Position numbers and translations under genes: made by a program. A DNA stretch of 64,000 nucleotides from Shimia sediminis. GTDB lineage: Bacteria; Pseudomonadota; Alphaproteobacteria; Rhodobacterales; Rhodobacteraceae. A model generated the notes under the pieces. That model was not told where the DNA came from. It worked only from the letters and a program-made list of their open reading frames with translations, and searched no databases. Numbering within the stretch: position 1 is the stretch's first letter; every line of letters begins with the position of its first letter. The DNA is taken from positions 1 to 64,000 of the forward strand of contig NZ_RYZK01000012.1 of assembly GCF_003990645.1 (NCBI RefSeq). The letters run 5' to 3'. This document shows, in pieces, positions 39,355 through 48,493 of the stretch.

Positions 39355-40329
39355 ATGATTAGAAAAGTTAAAAGCATCGCTTGTGCGGTACTGCTATCGA
39401 TCACTGCGACGGTCGCGACGGCGCAGGAAAAGGTAACCTATCTGTTCCCTGCGCCGGATTTTCTGCCGGCCTTTGCTCCTTTCAAGATTGCGCAGGCCAA
39501 GGGATATTATAAGGACGCCGGTCTGGACGTCACTTTTCAGATTGGCAAGGGTGGCGCAGACGTGGCCAAGCAGGTTGCTGTAGGTAATGTTGATCTTGGC
39601 GGCGGTATCGGCGACACGCCGATCATTGTCAGGGCCAATGGATTGCCCGTGCGCTCTGTGGCTATGCTGGGTACCAAGGCGTTGACACAAATCAACATCC
39701 GAAAGGATTCCGGTGTTGAAACCATTGCGGATCTGAAAGGCAAATCTATCGGCGTTTTGTCATTCCAGGACACAACCTATTACAATCTGCTTGCGGTTTT
39801 GGCGGATGCTGGCCTGAGCAAAAGCGATGTGGATATTCAGGCCCTGGGGCCGGGCGGTATCATCAAGTTGATGATCTCGGGTGATATTCAGGCCATGTCC
39901 GGCGTTCCGGAATGGGCGGGCGCGATCCGTGGTGCCGGTATTGAGGTCACTACCATTCCGATCATGGATATCTTCCCTGCATTTGCACAATCAATTCTGG
40001 CTTCTGACGACACAATTGCGGAACGACCGGAAATGGTTGCAGCCTTTATCGAGGCGACAACCCGGGCGTTCCACGATGTGATCAATGACCCCGAAGGGTC
40101 TGCCGTCGCATATGTCGCCGCGGTTCCGCAGCATGAAGGCAAGGAGAAAATCATGGAGGGCGTGATGCGTGCATACATCGATTTGATCTATGGCACGGAT
40201 CTGGAAAACTTTTCCAAGTTTGATCCCGAGCGGCTGCAGAAGGTGCAGGATTTCTACCTGGCAAACGAAATCATCAAGACAGCAGTGCCGATCGAAGACA
40301 CCTACACCACGCAGTTTGTGGGTGAATAA
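39355..40329 (+). CDS. NMT1/SsuA-type substrate-binding protein
   Basis: A 324-residue exported binding protein. ATG 39355 follows a GGAGGAG ribosome-binding site; residues 1-24 are a signal peptide ending ATVATAQ. The NMT1/THI5-like fold is shown by FAPFKIAQAKGYYKDAGLDVTFQIGKGGADVAKQVAVGNVDLGGGIGDTPIIVRANGLPVRSVAML. The ligand is not predictable: relatives bind sulfonates, nitrate, pyrimidine precursors or phthalates. The ligase and reductase downstream suggest a carboxylic acid. Confidence 0.87.
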   Translation: MIRKVKSIACAVLLSITATVATAQEKVTYLFPAPDFLPAFAPFKIAQAKGYYKDAGLDVTFQIGKGGADVAKQVAVGNVDLGGGIGDTPIIVRANGLPVRSVAMLGTKALTQINIRKDSGVETIADLKGKSIGVLSFQDTTYYNLLAVLADAGLSKSDVDIQALGPGGIIKLMISGDIQAMSGVPEWAGAIRGAGIEVTTIPIMDIFPAFAQSILASDDTIAERPEMVAAFIEATTRAFHDVINDPEGSAVAYVAAVPQHEGKEKIMEGVMRAYIDLIYGTDLENFSKFDPERLQKVQDFYLANEIIKTAVPIEDTYTTQFVGE

Positions 40330-40336
40330 TCAACGT

Positions 40337-40356
40337 GCCGTGCCTACGGGCACGGC
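40337..40356 (+). terminator. Hairpin between binding-protein and permease genes
   Basis: GCCGTGCC (40337-40344) and GGCACGGC (40349-40356) form an 8-bp stem with a TACG loop, 7 bp after the stop codon and without a T-run. It probably acts as a partial terminator or RNA 3'-end stabiliser that keeps binding-protein mRNA in excess over permease mRNA. Confidence 0.55.
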
Positions 40357-40402
40357 GCTCAGATAATGGCATCACAGATAGAACAGTACAGGCGATTTTT
40401 TG

Positions 40403-41164
40403 ATGGCAGACAGAACGACGATAGCCACCTTTTTTGTGGCCATGCTGCTTATTGCTCTTTGGGAGTTTTTGCCTCCTTTGCTTGATGTACCGCGATACAT
40501 CATTCCGACGGCCTCGCAATGTTTTGAAGAATTTCTTCGCATGATCCGTCTTGATGATCTGGCAAGCCATACCCTGTCTACGTTCACAATGACGTTGATC
40601 GGATTTGTTGCAGGCAGTACAATGGGTGCGGCTATTGGCTACTTGTTAGGAATGTCGCCATTCTGGGAGCGGGTGCTTTCGCCCTATATTCTGGGTCTTC
40701 AGATCGCGCCAAAAGTTGCGTTTGCACCGCTGTTCATCATGTGGTTCGGCTTTACGGTCTGGCCGAAACTTCTGGTGACGATCCTGATTGTGTTCTTTCC
40801 CATTCTTGTCAACGTCTTGCAGGCGATGAAGACCGTTGATCAGGACATCATTAATCTAGCGCGTGCCTATAATCTGACGCGTGGTCAGATTTTCTGGAAG
40901 GTGGAGTTCCCCTCTACCATGCCATCTTTGCTTGCCGGTTTGCGCATTGGGTCGACGCTTGCTGTGATCGGTGTCACTGTCGGTGAGATTGTCGGCGGCA
41001 ATGTCGGGCTTGGCTTTCTGATTTCATACGGCGAAGGGCAGGCCAACGCAGCCATGGTGTTCAATGCAATCATCTTGCTGACGTTCATAGGCGTGGTCCT
41101 GTATTCCGTCGTTTCCTATGCAGAGAAGAGAATTCTTCACTACATTCCGAAAGCCAGCCACTGA
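40403..41164 (+). CDS. ABC permease, SsuC/TauC-like
   Basis: A 253-residue BPD_transp_1 permease from ATG 40403 with six predicted helices. The EAA-type cytoplasmic loop reads MKTVDQDIINLARAYNLTRGQIFWKVEFPSTMPSLLAGLRIGSTLAVIGVTVGEIVGG, standard for the SsuC family. It partners the ATPase at 38535. It lies downstream of the hairpin at 40337. Confidence 0.9.
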   Translation: MADRTTIATFFVAMLLIALWEFLPPLLDVPRYIIPTASQCFEEFLRMIRLDDLASHTLSTFTMTLIGFVAGSTMGAAIGYLLGMSPFWERVLSPYILGLQIAPKVAFAPLFIMWFGFTVWPKLLVTILIVFFPILVNVLQAMKTVDQDIINLARAYNLTRGQIFWKVEFPSTMPSLLAGLRIGSTLAVIGVTVGEIVGGNVGLGFLISYGEGQANAAMVFNAIILLTFIGVVLYSVVSYAEKRILHYIPKASH

Positions 41165-41209
41165 CGCCCCGGCTTTGATCCGCAAGTAATAAAAGTGAGT
41201 TAGTATCCC

Positions 41210-42742
41210 GTGAAAACCATCGGTGAAATAATCAGTGCGGCGTCTGCTGAGGCAATCGCGTTGCGTGCCCCTGAGCAACCTCCATTGCAATATGACGGTT
41301 TGGTCCGCTTTGTTGCAGAAATCGGCGGCAAACTGCGGCAAAATGGGGTCGCCCGAGATCAACGCGTAGCGATCGTTTTGCCCAATGGGCCGCAGATGGC
41401 TTCTGCTTTTCTTGCGGTGGCCAATGCCTGTATCGCGGCTCCGCTCAACCCGGGTTACAAGCAGGATGAATTTGATTTCTACCTCAGGGATCTGAAGGCA
41501 GCACTGCTGATTACGGATGACATCGAAGGCCCTGCAGCCGAGGCGGCAAAAGCGCTTGGCGTTGCTGTTGCGAGGGTTTCAACGCCAGACAATGCGGAAG
41601 CCGGCATTTTTTCCCTGGACCTGCCCGACTCAGGGATTTTGCCTCTGAACGACGCGTCGCCTGCCGATGAAGCCTTGGTGTTGCACACATCAGGGACGAC
41701 ATCCCGCCCCAAGATCGTGCCGCTTTCGCAGGCCAATGTGGCAAGCTCCGCTTTCAACGTTGCAACCAGTCTGGAGTTGAAAGCCACTGACGTTTGCCTG
41801 AATGTGATGCCGCTTTTTCATATACATGGTCTGATTGCAGCGGTTTTGTCGTCGTTGCGCGCGGGTGCTAGCATCTACTGCACGCCGGGCTTTAACGCGC
41901 TCAAGGTTTTTGGCTGGCTTTCTGATGCCAACCCGACCTGGTACACGGCTGTTCCGACGATGCACCAGGCAATTTTGTCCCGAAAGTCGCGGAACCTGGA
42001 CACCATCGGGAGTCTTAACCTGCGCTTGGTGCGGTCGTCGTCTTCGTCGCTGCCGCCTCAGGTGATGGCCGAACTGGAGGACACATTTGGGTGCCCGGTT
42101 GTTGAGGCTTATGGGATGACCGAAGCTGCCCATCAGATGACCTGTAATCCGATTGCTCGAGGAGCTCAAAAGCCGGGCTCTGTCGGTGTGGCAGCGGGGC
42201 CCGACGTGCAACTGTTGATCGACAGCGGGTTCACCCAACAGCCAGAAATGGCGGGTGAGGTTGTCATCAGGGGAGACAATGTAACCGCTGGCTATGAAGC
42301 CAATGAGACCGCCAATAGAGAGTCCTTTCTGAATGATCCCGATGGCAATGGCAGTTGGTTCCGCACCGGCGATCAGGGAATCTTTGATGCCGACGGGTTT
42401 TTGACAATCACAGGCCGTCTGAAAGAAATCATTAACCGTGGCGGGGAAAAAATCTCGCCACGCGAAGTTGATGAAGTGCTGCTGGATCATCCGGTCGTGG
42501 CACAGGCAGTTACCTTTGCGGTGCCACATGAAAAACTGGGCGAAGAGGTGGCTGCCGTCATCGTCGCCAAAGAGGGCGTGACCCCGGACACCAAGCAAAT
42601 CCGGTCCTTCCTTACTGAACGGCTCGCCAATTTCAAAGTGCCCAAGCAAATCCTGGTGATCGATGAAATTCCCAAGGGCGCAACCGGCAAGCTGCAGCGT
42701 ATTGGTTTGCACAAGAAGCTAGGTATCGGAGCGGCAGAATGA
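41210..42742 (+). CDS. Acyl-CoA ligase resembling oxalyl-CoA synthetase (AAE3/Pcs60 type)
   Basis: A 510-residue ANL ligase starting at GTG 41210. P-loop: LVLHTSGTTSRPKIVPLSQANV. Active-site segment: VVEAYGMTEAAHQMTCNPIARGAQKPGSVGVAAG, which is strikingly like the AAE3/Pcs60 oxalate:CoA ligases (EAYxMTEAxHxMxxNPL...KPGSVG). Hinge and C-terminal domain: GSWFRTGDQGIFDADGFLTITGRLKEIINRGGEKISPREVDEVLL, with the catalytic Lys in KGATGKLQR. The substrate may be oxalate or another short dicarboxylate or aromatic acid imported by the adjacent transporter. It overlaps the next gene by ATGA. Confidence 0.78.
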   Translation: MKTIGEIISAASAEAIALRAPEQPPLQYDGLVRFVAEIGGKLRQNGVARDQRVAIVLPNGPQMASAFLAVANACIAAPLNPGYKQDEFDFYLRDLKAALLITDDIEGPAAEAAKALGVAVARVSTPDNAEAGIFSLDLPDSGILPLNDASPADEALVLHTSGTTSRPKIVPLSQANVASSAFNVATSLELKATDVCLNVMPLFHIHGLIAAVLSSLRAGASIYCTPGFNALKVFGWLSDANPTWYTAVPTMHQAILSRKSRNLDTIGSLNLRLVRSSSSSLPPQVMAELEDTFGCPVVEAYGMTEAAHQMTCNPIARGAQKPGSVGVAAGPDVQLLIDSGFTQQPEMAGEVVIRGDNVTAGYEANETANRESFLNDPDGNGSWFRTGDQGIFDADGFLTITGRLKEIINRGGEKISPREVDEVLLDHPVVAQAVTFAVPHEKLGEEVAAVIVAKEGVTPDTKQIRSFLTERLANFKVPKQILVIDEIPKGATGKLQRIGLHKKLGIGAAE

Positions 42743-43779
42743 CCAAAATCTGTGTTTATGGCGCCGGAGCCATCGGTGGCTATCTTGCGCATTGTCTGCA
42801 CAAGGCGGGCGCTGAAGTCAGCGTGATTGCGCGGGGTGCGCATCTCGAGGCCATTCGCAAAAATGGCCTGACATTGCAGATGGACGGCACCAGCGAGACC
42901 ATACGGATTCCGGCAAGTGATGACCCCGCAGACTTGGGTGAACAGGATTATGTCATCATTTGCCTCAAGGCTCATTCCATCAGCAATGTGGTTGACGGTT
43001 TTGCGCCGTTGTTAGGAGAGAACACAGCTATTGTCTCGGCGGTCAATGGGTTGCCATGGTGGTATTTCCACAAGGCACAAACCGGAACAGAACTTGACGA
43101 CAAATGGGTGGAAACCGTCGATCCAGGCGGTCGGATCTGGAATGGGCTCGGGCCGGAACGGGCGATTGGTTGTGTTGTTTACCCGGCGTGTCAGGTGGTG
43201 GAACCGGGCGTTGTTCAACATATCAGCGGAAATCGATTCACATTGGGTGAGCCAAACGGCGAGAGGTCAGAACGCGCCATACATCTGTCCAGGTTGATGG
43301 GTGCAGGCGGGCTTCGCGCGCCGGTAAAGCCACGTATCAGGGATGAGCTGTGGATCAAACTCTGGGGCAATTGTTCTTTCAATCCGGTGTCTGCATTGAC
43401 TGGTGCAAGCCTTGATATGATCGGCGCTGACAATGCGTGCCGGTCGGTGATCCGAGACGCGATGATTGAATGTCGCTCGGTCGGTCAAGCGGCTGGTGCG
43501 CGCTTTAGCGTCGACATTGAACGGCGCATTCAGGGTGGTGCCGACATTGTCGGCCACAAACCCTCAACCCGCCACGATGTCGAACAAGGCAGACCCATGG
43601 AGTTGGATGCCCTTGTCTGCACGGTTCAGGAATTGGCGCGCCGTCTGTTCATTCCCACACCAACACTCGACACGTTGTCGTCCCTTGTGCGCATGCAGGG
43701 AAACGTTCTTGGTCTGTACCAGCGCAGGCCGGACCTGGAAGCAATCATCACGGGTGACTACGAAGCGAACCGCGACTAG
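42739..43779 (+). CDS. Ketopantoate reductase (ApbA/PanE) family oxidoreductase
   Basis: A 346-residue NADP-dependent reductase. The N-terminal Rossmann motif is ICVYGAGAIGGYLAHCLHKAG, the domain junction is KPRIRDELWIKLWGNCSFNPVSALTGASLDMIGAD (Lys and Asn of the PanE active site), and the C-terminal ExxxG-type helix is GHKPSTRHDVEQGRPMELDALVCTVQELARR. It is longer than PanE (about 300) and lacks pantothenate context. In a catabolic operon with a CoA ligase it probably reduces or oxidises a 2-oxo or 2-hydroxy acid other than ketopantoate. Confidence 0.82.
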   Translation: MTKICVYGAGAIGGYLAHCLHKAGAEVSVIARGAHLEAIRKNGLTLQMDGTSETIRIPASDDPADLGEQDYVIICLKAHSISNVVDGFAPLLGENTAIVSAVNGLPWWYFHKAQTGTELDDKWVETVDPGGRIWNGLGPERAIGCVVYPACQVVEPGVVQHISGNRFTLGEPNGERSERAIHLSRLMGAGGLRAPVKPRIRDELWIKLWGNCSFNPVSALTGASLDMIGADNACRSVIRDAMIECRSVGQAAGARFSVDIERRIQGGADIVGHKPSTRHDVEQGRPMELDALVCTVQELARRLFIPTPTLDTLSSLVRMQGNVLGLYQRRPDLEAIITGDYEANRD

Positions 43780-43807
43780 GAGCTACCTTGGCTCATCCTC
43801 GGGGCTC

Positions 43808-44770
43808 TCAAACATCTTTGGACACATCCTGAAGGACATCGAGGAAGAACCGGGCCGCCGGTGACAATGCTCGTTCCTTGCGAATGGATATGCCGACAAA
43901 GATGGTGCCAATATCCAACGCGATATCGACGCGTTTCAGATAGCCTTCGGTCAGATCGAAGGCCGCGACATGGGCGGGAAGAAGAGCAACCAGATCTGTT
44001 TTCAGCAGCAGTCGCCTGTTGGTCAGATAAGAGAAGGATTCGACAACCGACGTTGGGCGCAGATCGCCATGATCCTGAAACAGCTTGTTCAATTCGGGGC
44101 GGATGATGGCTTCGGCTGGCGGTAAGATCCAGCCGAACTGCATCAACTCTTCGATCTTCAGCTTGGAGTGCTGTGCCAAGGGGTGCCCCTTTCGTACGAC
44201 CGCGACCACCTGTTCCCGAAACAGCTTTATCTGTTCCAATTCTTCGTGATAGGTCTGCGTCGGCAGGCGCCCCAAGATCATGTCAATCTCACCGGATCGA
44301 AGGGCAGGCAACAACACTTCATTGGTGCCCTCGACGACCTTGATGGTCACGTTTGGACGTTTTTCCAAGGTTTTCTCGATGGCCATGGGCAAAACCTGGG
44401 AAGATGCCGCAGGCAAAGCCCCAACGGCTACACGTCCGCTGCCGCCCCCACTCAAATCATCCAATTCCTGGATCGTTGCCGACACCCGCGCCACAATAAG
44501 TTTGGCATTTTTTATCAGCACTTCCCCGTGATTTGTCGGAACGGCCCCCTTGTTCGAGCGATGAATCAGGCTGACACCGAATTCCGCTTCAAGATCCTTA
44601 ATCATATTCGTTGCCGCAGGTTGCGACACGTTCAGCTCTTTCGCCGCTTGCAACAGGCTGCGGTGCTCGCCCACTGCAATCAGCATTCTCAGTTGTCGGA
44701 ACCGGACTCGGGTAAGAATCCGGTTGACCATTCGGGTGATATCCTGATCTCGCGTCACCATCTCGCTCAC
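43808..44770 (-). CDS. LysR-family regulator, second of a paralogous pair
   Basis: A 320-residue LysR protein starting at GTG 44770 or ATG 44761; neither has a strong ribosome-binding site. HTH: RFRQLRMLIAVGEHRSLLQAAKELNVSQPAATNMIKDLEAEFG. The effector domain (GRVAVGALPAASSQVLPMAI) and C-terminal VESFSYLTNRRLLLKTDLVALLPAHVAAFDL run parallel to the LysR protein at 37416, at roughly half identical residues by eye. It is divergent from the second HAAT operon. It ends convergently with the PanE-like gene, 28 bp apart. Confidence 0.88.
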   Translation of the reverse strand: MSEMVTRDQDITRMVNRILTRVRFRQLRMLIAVGEHRSLLQAAKELNVSQPAATNMIKDLEAEFGVSLIHRSNKGAVPTNHGEVLIKNAKLIVARVSATIQELDDLSGGGSGRVAVGALPAASSQVLPMAIEKTLEKRPNVTIKVVEGTNEVLLPALRSGEIDMILGRLPTQTYHEELEQIKLFREQVVAVVRKGHPLAQHSKLKIEELMQFGWILPPAEAIIRPELNKLFQDHGDLRPTSVVESFSYLTNRRLLLKTDLVALLPAHVAAFDLTEGYLKRVDIALDIGTIFVGISIRKERALSPAARFFLDVLQDVSKDV

Positions 44771-44809
44771 ATAAATTCGGAAGTATATTCGTTTTGCTAT
44801 AATATTTGA

Positions 44810-44827
44810 TTATACTGAATTAGCAAC
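44810..44827. promoter_or_regulatory. Shared LysR element, copy 2
   Basis: TTATACTGAATTAGCAAC lies 39 bp upstream of the LysR GTG, in the gap to the HAAT operon start at 44973. It matches the element at 38409 in 15 of 18 bases. An AT-rich stretch (TATAATATTTGATTATA) next to it could contain a -10 box. Confidence 0.55.
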
Positions 44828-44972
44828 AATCTGTCTGCACTGGCCCAACAATCAGCACTAAGCTTGCTGGACACTGGGAATCGTTCCGCCGTGCCCATGC
44901 TCGGGGAGATCCTGGTGCCGGCGCGTTGGAGGATATCCTGTCCGCATGGGGCGCCACTACGGGAGGAAACAA

Positions 44973-46145
44973 ATGAAGAATTTGCAGTCGTTCGTCGCAG
45001 CATCCGTGCTGGCCACCGCCGCATCGGTTACCGCTGCTCAGGCAGAAGACACAGTCAAGATCGGTTTCGTTATGTCCTATAGCGGATGGTTTCAGCAGAT
45101 TGATGCCGCCACCATCAAGGGGGCTGAACTGGCCGTCGCCGAAATCAATGAAAACGGCGGAATCCTGGGTCGTCAGATCGAAATTCTGCCCTTTGACAAC
45201 AAATCCGAACCACCTCTGGGGGCGGATGGCGCGCTTGAGGTGATTGGAAACGGGGCCACGGCCGTCATGTTGCCATCAGACTTCGACTTTGGCGCACCCG
45301 GTGCCTTTGTTGCTCAGCAAAATGGCGTCATTGCCTTGTCAGGGGCCTCTGACCCGAAGTTTGGGGTCACGGGGATTGGACCCTATGCTTACTCGATCTC
45401 GAATGCAGCCCAATCTCAGGGCGCTCTGCTGGCAGAGTGGGCGCTTAACGAACAGGGATGGGACACCGCCTATGTTCTGTTGGACAATACGATTTCCTAC
45501 ACTAACTCTCTGTGCGACAGCTTTGCCAAACGCTGGAAGGAGATTGCCCCCGAAGGTAGCCTCTTGGGTGAAGACAGGTTCCGCAACGATGATGCGTCTA
45601 TCGCGAGCCAGGTCACGCGGATCAAGGGGCTGGAGGCGCAGCCCGAGGCAATCATGATGTGCTCATACGCCCCCGGCGGGCCAAGTGCGATCCGGCAGCT
45701 GCGTGCGGCGGGCGTGACTTCGCCGGTGCTGACCGGAGAGTCCCTGGATGGTGACTACTGGATCGGGATTGTGCCGGATCTTTCGGACTTTTATGTCGTC
45801 AACTATGGCTCGGTATATGGCGATGACCCCAGTGAGGCAGTGAACGGGTTCTTTACCCGTTATGAGGCGGCCACAGGTGGGCGCGCGGATGTGTCTTATG
45901 CCTTGCGTGGGTACAGTATGATCGAAGCCTATGCGACCGCCGCCAACCGCGCTGGAAGTCTGGATGCTGACGCTGTTTCTGCCGAACTGAACAAGTTTGA
46001 TGAAGAACCTCTGGTCATCGGCAACACAACTTTCAACGAGGACCTGCACATCGCAACCACACGACCGATGCTGGTCATGCAGGCGCAGGACGGCAAGTTT
46101 TCTGCGGTCGGCAGGTTCGCGGCTTCGGTCGGAAATCTGGATTGA
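44973..46145 (+). CDS. HAAT-type substrate-binding protein, second system
   Basis: A 390-residue periplasmic binding protein from ATG 44973, with GGGAGG 7 bp upstream. Sec signal peptide: residues 1-22, ending SVTAAQA. The mature part shows VKIGFVMSYSGWFQQIDAATIKGAELAVAEINENGGILGRQIEILPFDNKSEP and the ligand-region DYWIGIVPDLSDFYVVNYGSVYG. Two cysteines (LLDNTISYTNSLCDSF and IMMCSYAPGG) may form a disulfide. The ligand is unknown; linked genes suggest an opine-like or N-acyl amino acid compound. Confidence 0.87.
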   Translation: MKNLQSFVAASVLATAASVTAAQAEDTVKIGFVMSYSGWFQQIDAATIKGAELAVAEINENGGILGRQIEILPFDNKSEPPLGADGALEVIGNGATAVMLPSDFDFGAPGAFVAQQNGVIALSGASDPKFGVTGIGPYAYSISNAAQSQGALLAEWALNEQGWDTAYVLLDNTISYTNSLCDSFAKRWKEIAPEGSLLGEDRFRNDDASIASQVTRIKGLEAQPEAIMMCSYAPGGPSAIRQLRAAGVTSPVLTGESLDGDYWIGIVPDLSDFYVVNYGSVYGDDPSEAVNGFFTRYEAATGGRADVSYALRGYSMIEAYATAANRAGSLDADAVSAELNKFDEEPLVIGNTTFNEDLHIATTRPMLVMQAQDGKFSAVGRFAASVGNLD

Positions 46146-46168
46146 TCGTCTGATTGGCAACGACCGCA

Positions 46169-46885
46169 ATGGCCCTCTCTGCACAATCCGTCAACGTCCG
46201 GTTTGGAGGCGTTCGCGCGGTCACGGATGTAAGTTTGCGACTGGACCAGGGAGAGATCCTTGGTCTGGTCGGCCCAAACGGTGCCGGAAAAACAACCCTG
46301 GTGAACGTGCTCAGCGGTTTTCAACGCCCCGCCGAAGGGGACGTGCAGATTGATGGGCAAAGTGTCAGGGCGCAGCCACCCCATTGGTTCCCGGCAAATG
46401 GGGTGGTTCGTACATTTCAGTCGGTTCGGTTGTTTATGGGGTTGACCGTGTCAGAGAACATCGAGGCCGCATTGACTGTTGCAGGGTATTCGCGTCGCAG
46501 CGCGCGGGCCAAAGCCGGAGATCTTCTTGATTACCTGGGACTCGCCGAGCGGAGAGACACTATAGCCAGCGCGCTGAATTATTCTGATGAGCGTCGGGTC
46601 GGTATTGCTCGGGCTCTGGCACTGAACCCTCGGTTTCTGTTGATGGATGAGCCAGCTGCGGGGATGAATGCCGCGGAGGTTGATGAACTCGGTGTTCTAA
46701 TCCACGCAATCCGCAAGGATTTTGGCTGCGGCGTACTGGTCATCGAACATAACATGCGGCTGATTTCCGATCTTTGTGAACGTTTGCACGTGATCGTGCA
46801 GGGGGCGACTTTGGCGGTTGGCGCGCCTGAGGATATCTGGGGTCTGCCAGAGTTTCGGTCCGCCTATTTAGGGGCCACATCATGA
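46169..46885 (+). CDS. HAAT ATPase, LivG-like, second system
   Basis: A 238-residue ATPase from ATG 46169 (an in-frame TTG at 46154 is an alternative). Walker A is GPNGAGKTT. The signature region LNYSDERRVGIARAL lacks the LSGGQ consensus, carrying NYSDER instead. Walker B is FLLMDEPAAGM and the switch IEHNM. In this operon the ATPases come before the permeases, unlike the two other HAAT operons here. Confidence 0.87.
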   Translation: MALSAQSVNVRFGGVRAVTDVSLRLDQGEILGLVGPNGAGKTTLVNVLSGFQRPAEGDVQIDGQSVRAQPPHWFPANGVVRTFQSVRLFMGLTVSENIEAALTVAGYSRRSARAKAGDLLDYLGLAERRDTIASALNYSDERRVGIARALALNPRFLLMDEPAAGMNAAEVDELGVLIHAIRKDFGCGVLVIEHNMRLISDLCERLHVIVQGATLAVGAPEDIWGLPEFRSAYLGATS

Positions 46886-47613
46886 GTGATCTGCTGAATG
46901 TTCAGAATCTGAGTGTGCGCTATGGGGCAATTCAGGCGATCGAAAACATTGATTTAACCATATCCGAAGGTCAGGTTGTCGCGTTGATCGGCCCAAACGG
47001 CGCAGGCAAGTCGTCCTTGGTCAATGCCATCGCGGGCAACGTACGTGGTACAAGCGGTGACATGACATTCCTGACGTCCCCACTGCTGGGTGTAAAACCT
47101 GAAGACCGGGTCAGGTTGGGAATAAGTCTGGTTCCGGAAGGGCGGCACGTGTTTTCCGGGTTTTCCGTTCTGGAGAACCTATGGCTGGGCGCCACCACCC
47201 GCAAGGATCGCGTCCAGGCACGGCAGGAAATTGAAGAGTTTCTTGAACTGTTTCCGATTCTCGGAAAACGGCGGGATGGGCTGGCAGGGATGCTTTCGGG
47301 AGGAGAGCAGCAGCAATTGGTGATCGCCCGCGCCTTGCTGGCAAAGCCGAAACTCCTGATGCTTGATGAACCTTCGCTTGGCTTGGCGCCATTGGTTGTG
47401 GATCAGGTCTACGATCTGATCCGCGACGTGCGAAAACGAGGTATTTCCGTTCTGGTGGTAGAGCAAAGCACGGCCCGGTGCTTCGAAGTGGCCGATCAGG
47501 TTCATGTCCTCAACCATGGGAAAATCAGCATGTCTGGCACGCCAGCTGAAATGGGGGATGCCGCCCGCTTCGAAGCGGCATACTTCGGTGTATCCGGAGA
47601 GATCCGCACGTGA
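46882..47613 (+). CDS. HAAT ATPase, LivF-like, second system
   Basis: A 243-residue ATPase. Walker A is GPNGAGKSS, LVPEGRHVFSGFSVLENLWLG is the LivF-type segment, signature LSGGEQQQLVIARAL, Walker B LLMLDEPSLGL and switch VEQST. ATGA overlaps with both neighbours give tightly coupled translation. Confidence 0.9.
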   Translation: MSDLLNVQNLSVRYGAIQAIENIDLTISEGQVVALIGPNGAGKSSLVNAIAGNVRGTSGDMTFLTSPLLGVKPEDRVRLGISLVPEGRHVFSGFSVLENLWLGATTRKDRVQARQEIEEFLELFPILGKRRDGLAGMLSGGEQQQLVIARALLAKPKLLMLDEPSLGLAPLVVDQVYDLIRDVRKRGISVLVVEQSTARCFEVADQVHVLNHGKISMSGTPAEMGDAARFEAAYFGVSGEIRT

Positions 47614-48491
47614 ACTCAGTCCAGATCATAACGGATGCATTAAGTCTGGGTGGTATCTATGCCCTGACGGCTTTGGGCATAGGTTTGGTGTTCTCGGTTC
47701 TGCGATTGGCGAACTTTGCCCATGCGGAGTTGGTGACCGTGGCGGGCTATGCCCTGCTGATCGGTGTCGGGTTGCCATTACCGCTGGTTCTGTTCATGGC
47801 AGCCGCAGCTTCGGTTCTGGTCGCAATGGCGACCGAAAGGCTGGCCTTCCGTCCTTTGCGTCATGTGGATCAGACGACGATGTTGGTTTCGTCTTTCGCT
47901 GTTAGCATCCTCATTCAGAATATCTTTGTGTTTTTCTCTGGTTCACGTGCCAAGGGCGTCGATATCCTGCCTGCGCTTGCCCGACAGGTTTCGGTTCTGG
48001 GAGCGGATGTCAGTATGGTGAAGCTGACAACAATTGCGGTTTGTGGTGCCACGCTGGTCGGGTTGATCTCTTTTCTGCGGTTCACGCGGCTCGGACTTGA
48101 AATGCGTGCCGCATCCCAGGACTTCTCGATGGCCCGAAACCTGGGGGTTCGTGCCGATCGCGTGATCCTGATCGCCTTTGCGCTGAGCGGGATCCTGGCC
48201 GCTGTTGTCGGTGTACTCTTTGTGGCCGAGGTTGGCTTCGTGCAACCCAGGCTGGGGCTGCAGCTGGTCATCATATCCTTTGTGGGCACGGTGATCGGAG
48301 GGCTGGGCAACCTGACGGGCGCCATGGTCGGCGGCTTTTTGATCGGGTTCATTGCCACTCTGTTGCAAACGTTCCTGCCGCTCGAATTGCGTGAATTCCG
48401 CGAAGCATTTCTCTTTGGCATTGTCATTCTGATCTTGCTGGTACGGCCGCATGGGCTGTTCCCCGCTCGCCATTTGAAAGAAAGGGTCTGA
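47610..48491 (+). CDS. HAAT permease, LivH-like, second system
   Basis: A 293-residue permease starting at GTG 47610, overlapping the ATPase stop. Signature GIYALTALGIGLVFSVLRLANFAHAELVTVAGYALL, cytoplasmic loop TRLGLEMRAASQDFSMARNLGVRADRVILIAFALSG. About eight membrane helices. Confidence 0.88.
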   Translation: MNSVQIITDALSLGGIYALTALGIGLVFSVLRLANFAHAELVTVAGYALLIGVGLPLPLVLFMAAAASVLVAMATERLAFRPLRHVDQTTMLVSSFAVSILIQNIFVFFSGSRAKGVDILPALARQVSVLGADVSMVKLTTIAVCGATLVGLISFLRFTRLGLEMRAASQDFSMARNLGVRADRVILIAFALSGILAAVVGVLFVAEVGFVQPRLGLQLVIISFVGTVIGGLGNLTGAMVGGFLIGFIATLLQTFLPLELREFREAFLFGIVILILLVRPHGLFPARHLKERV

Positions 48492-48493
48492 AC

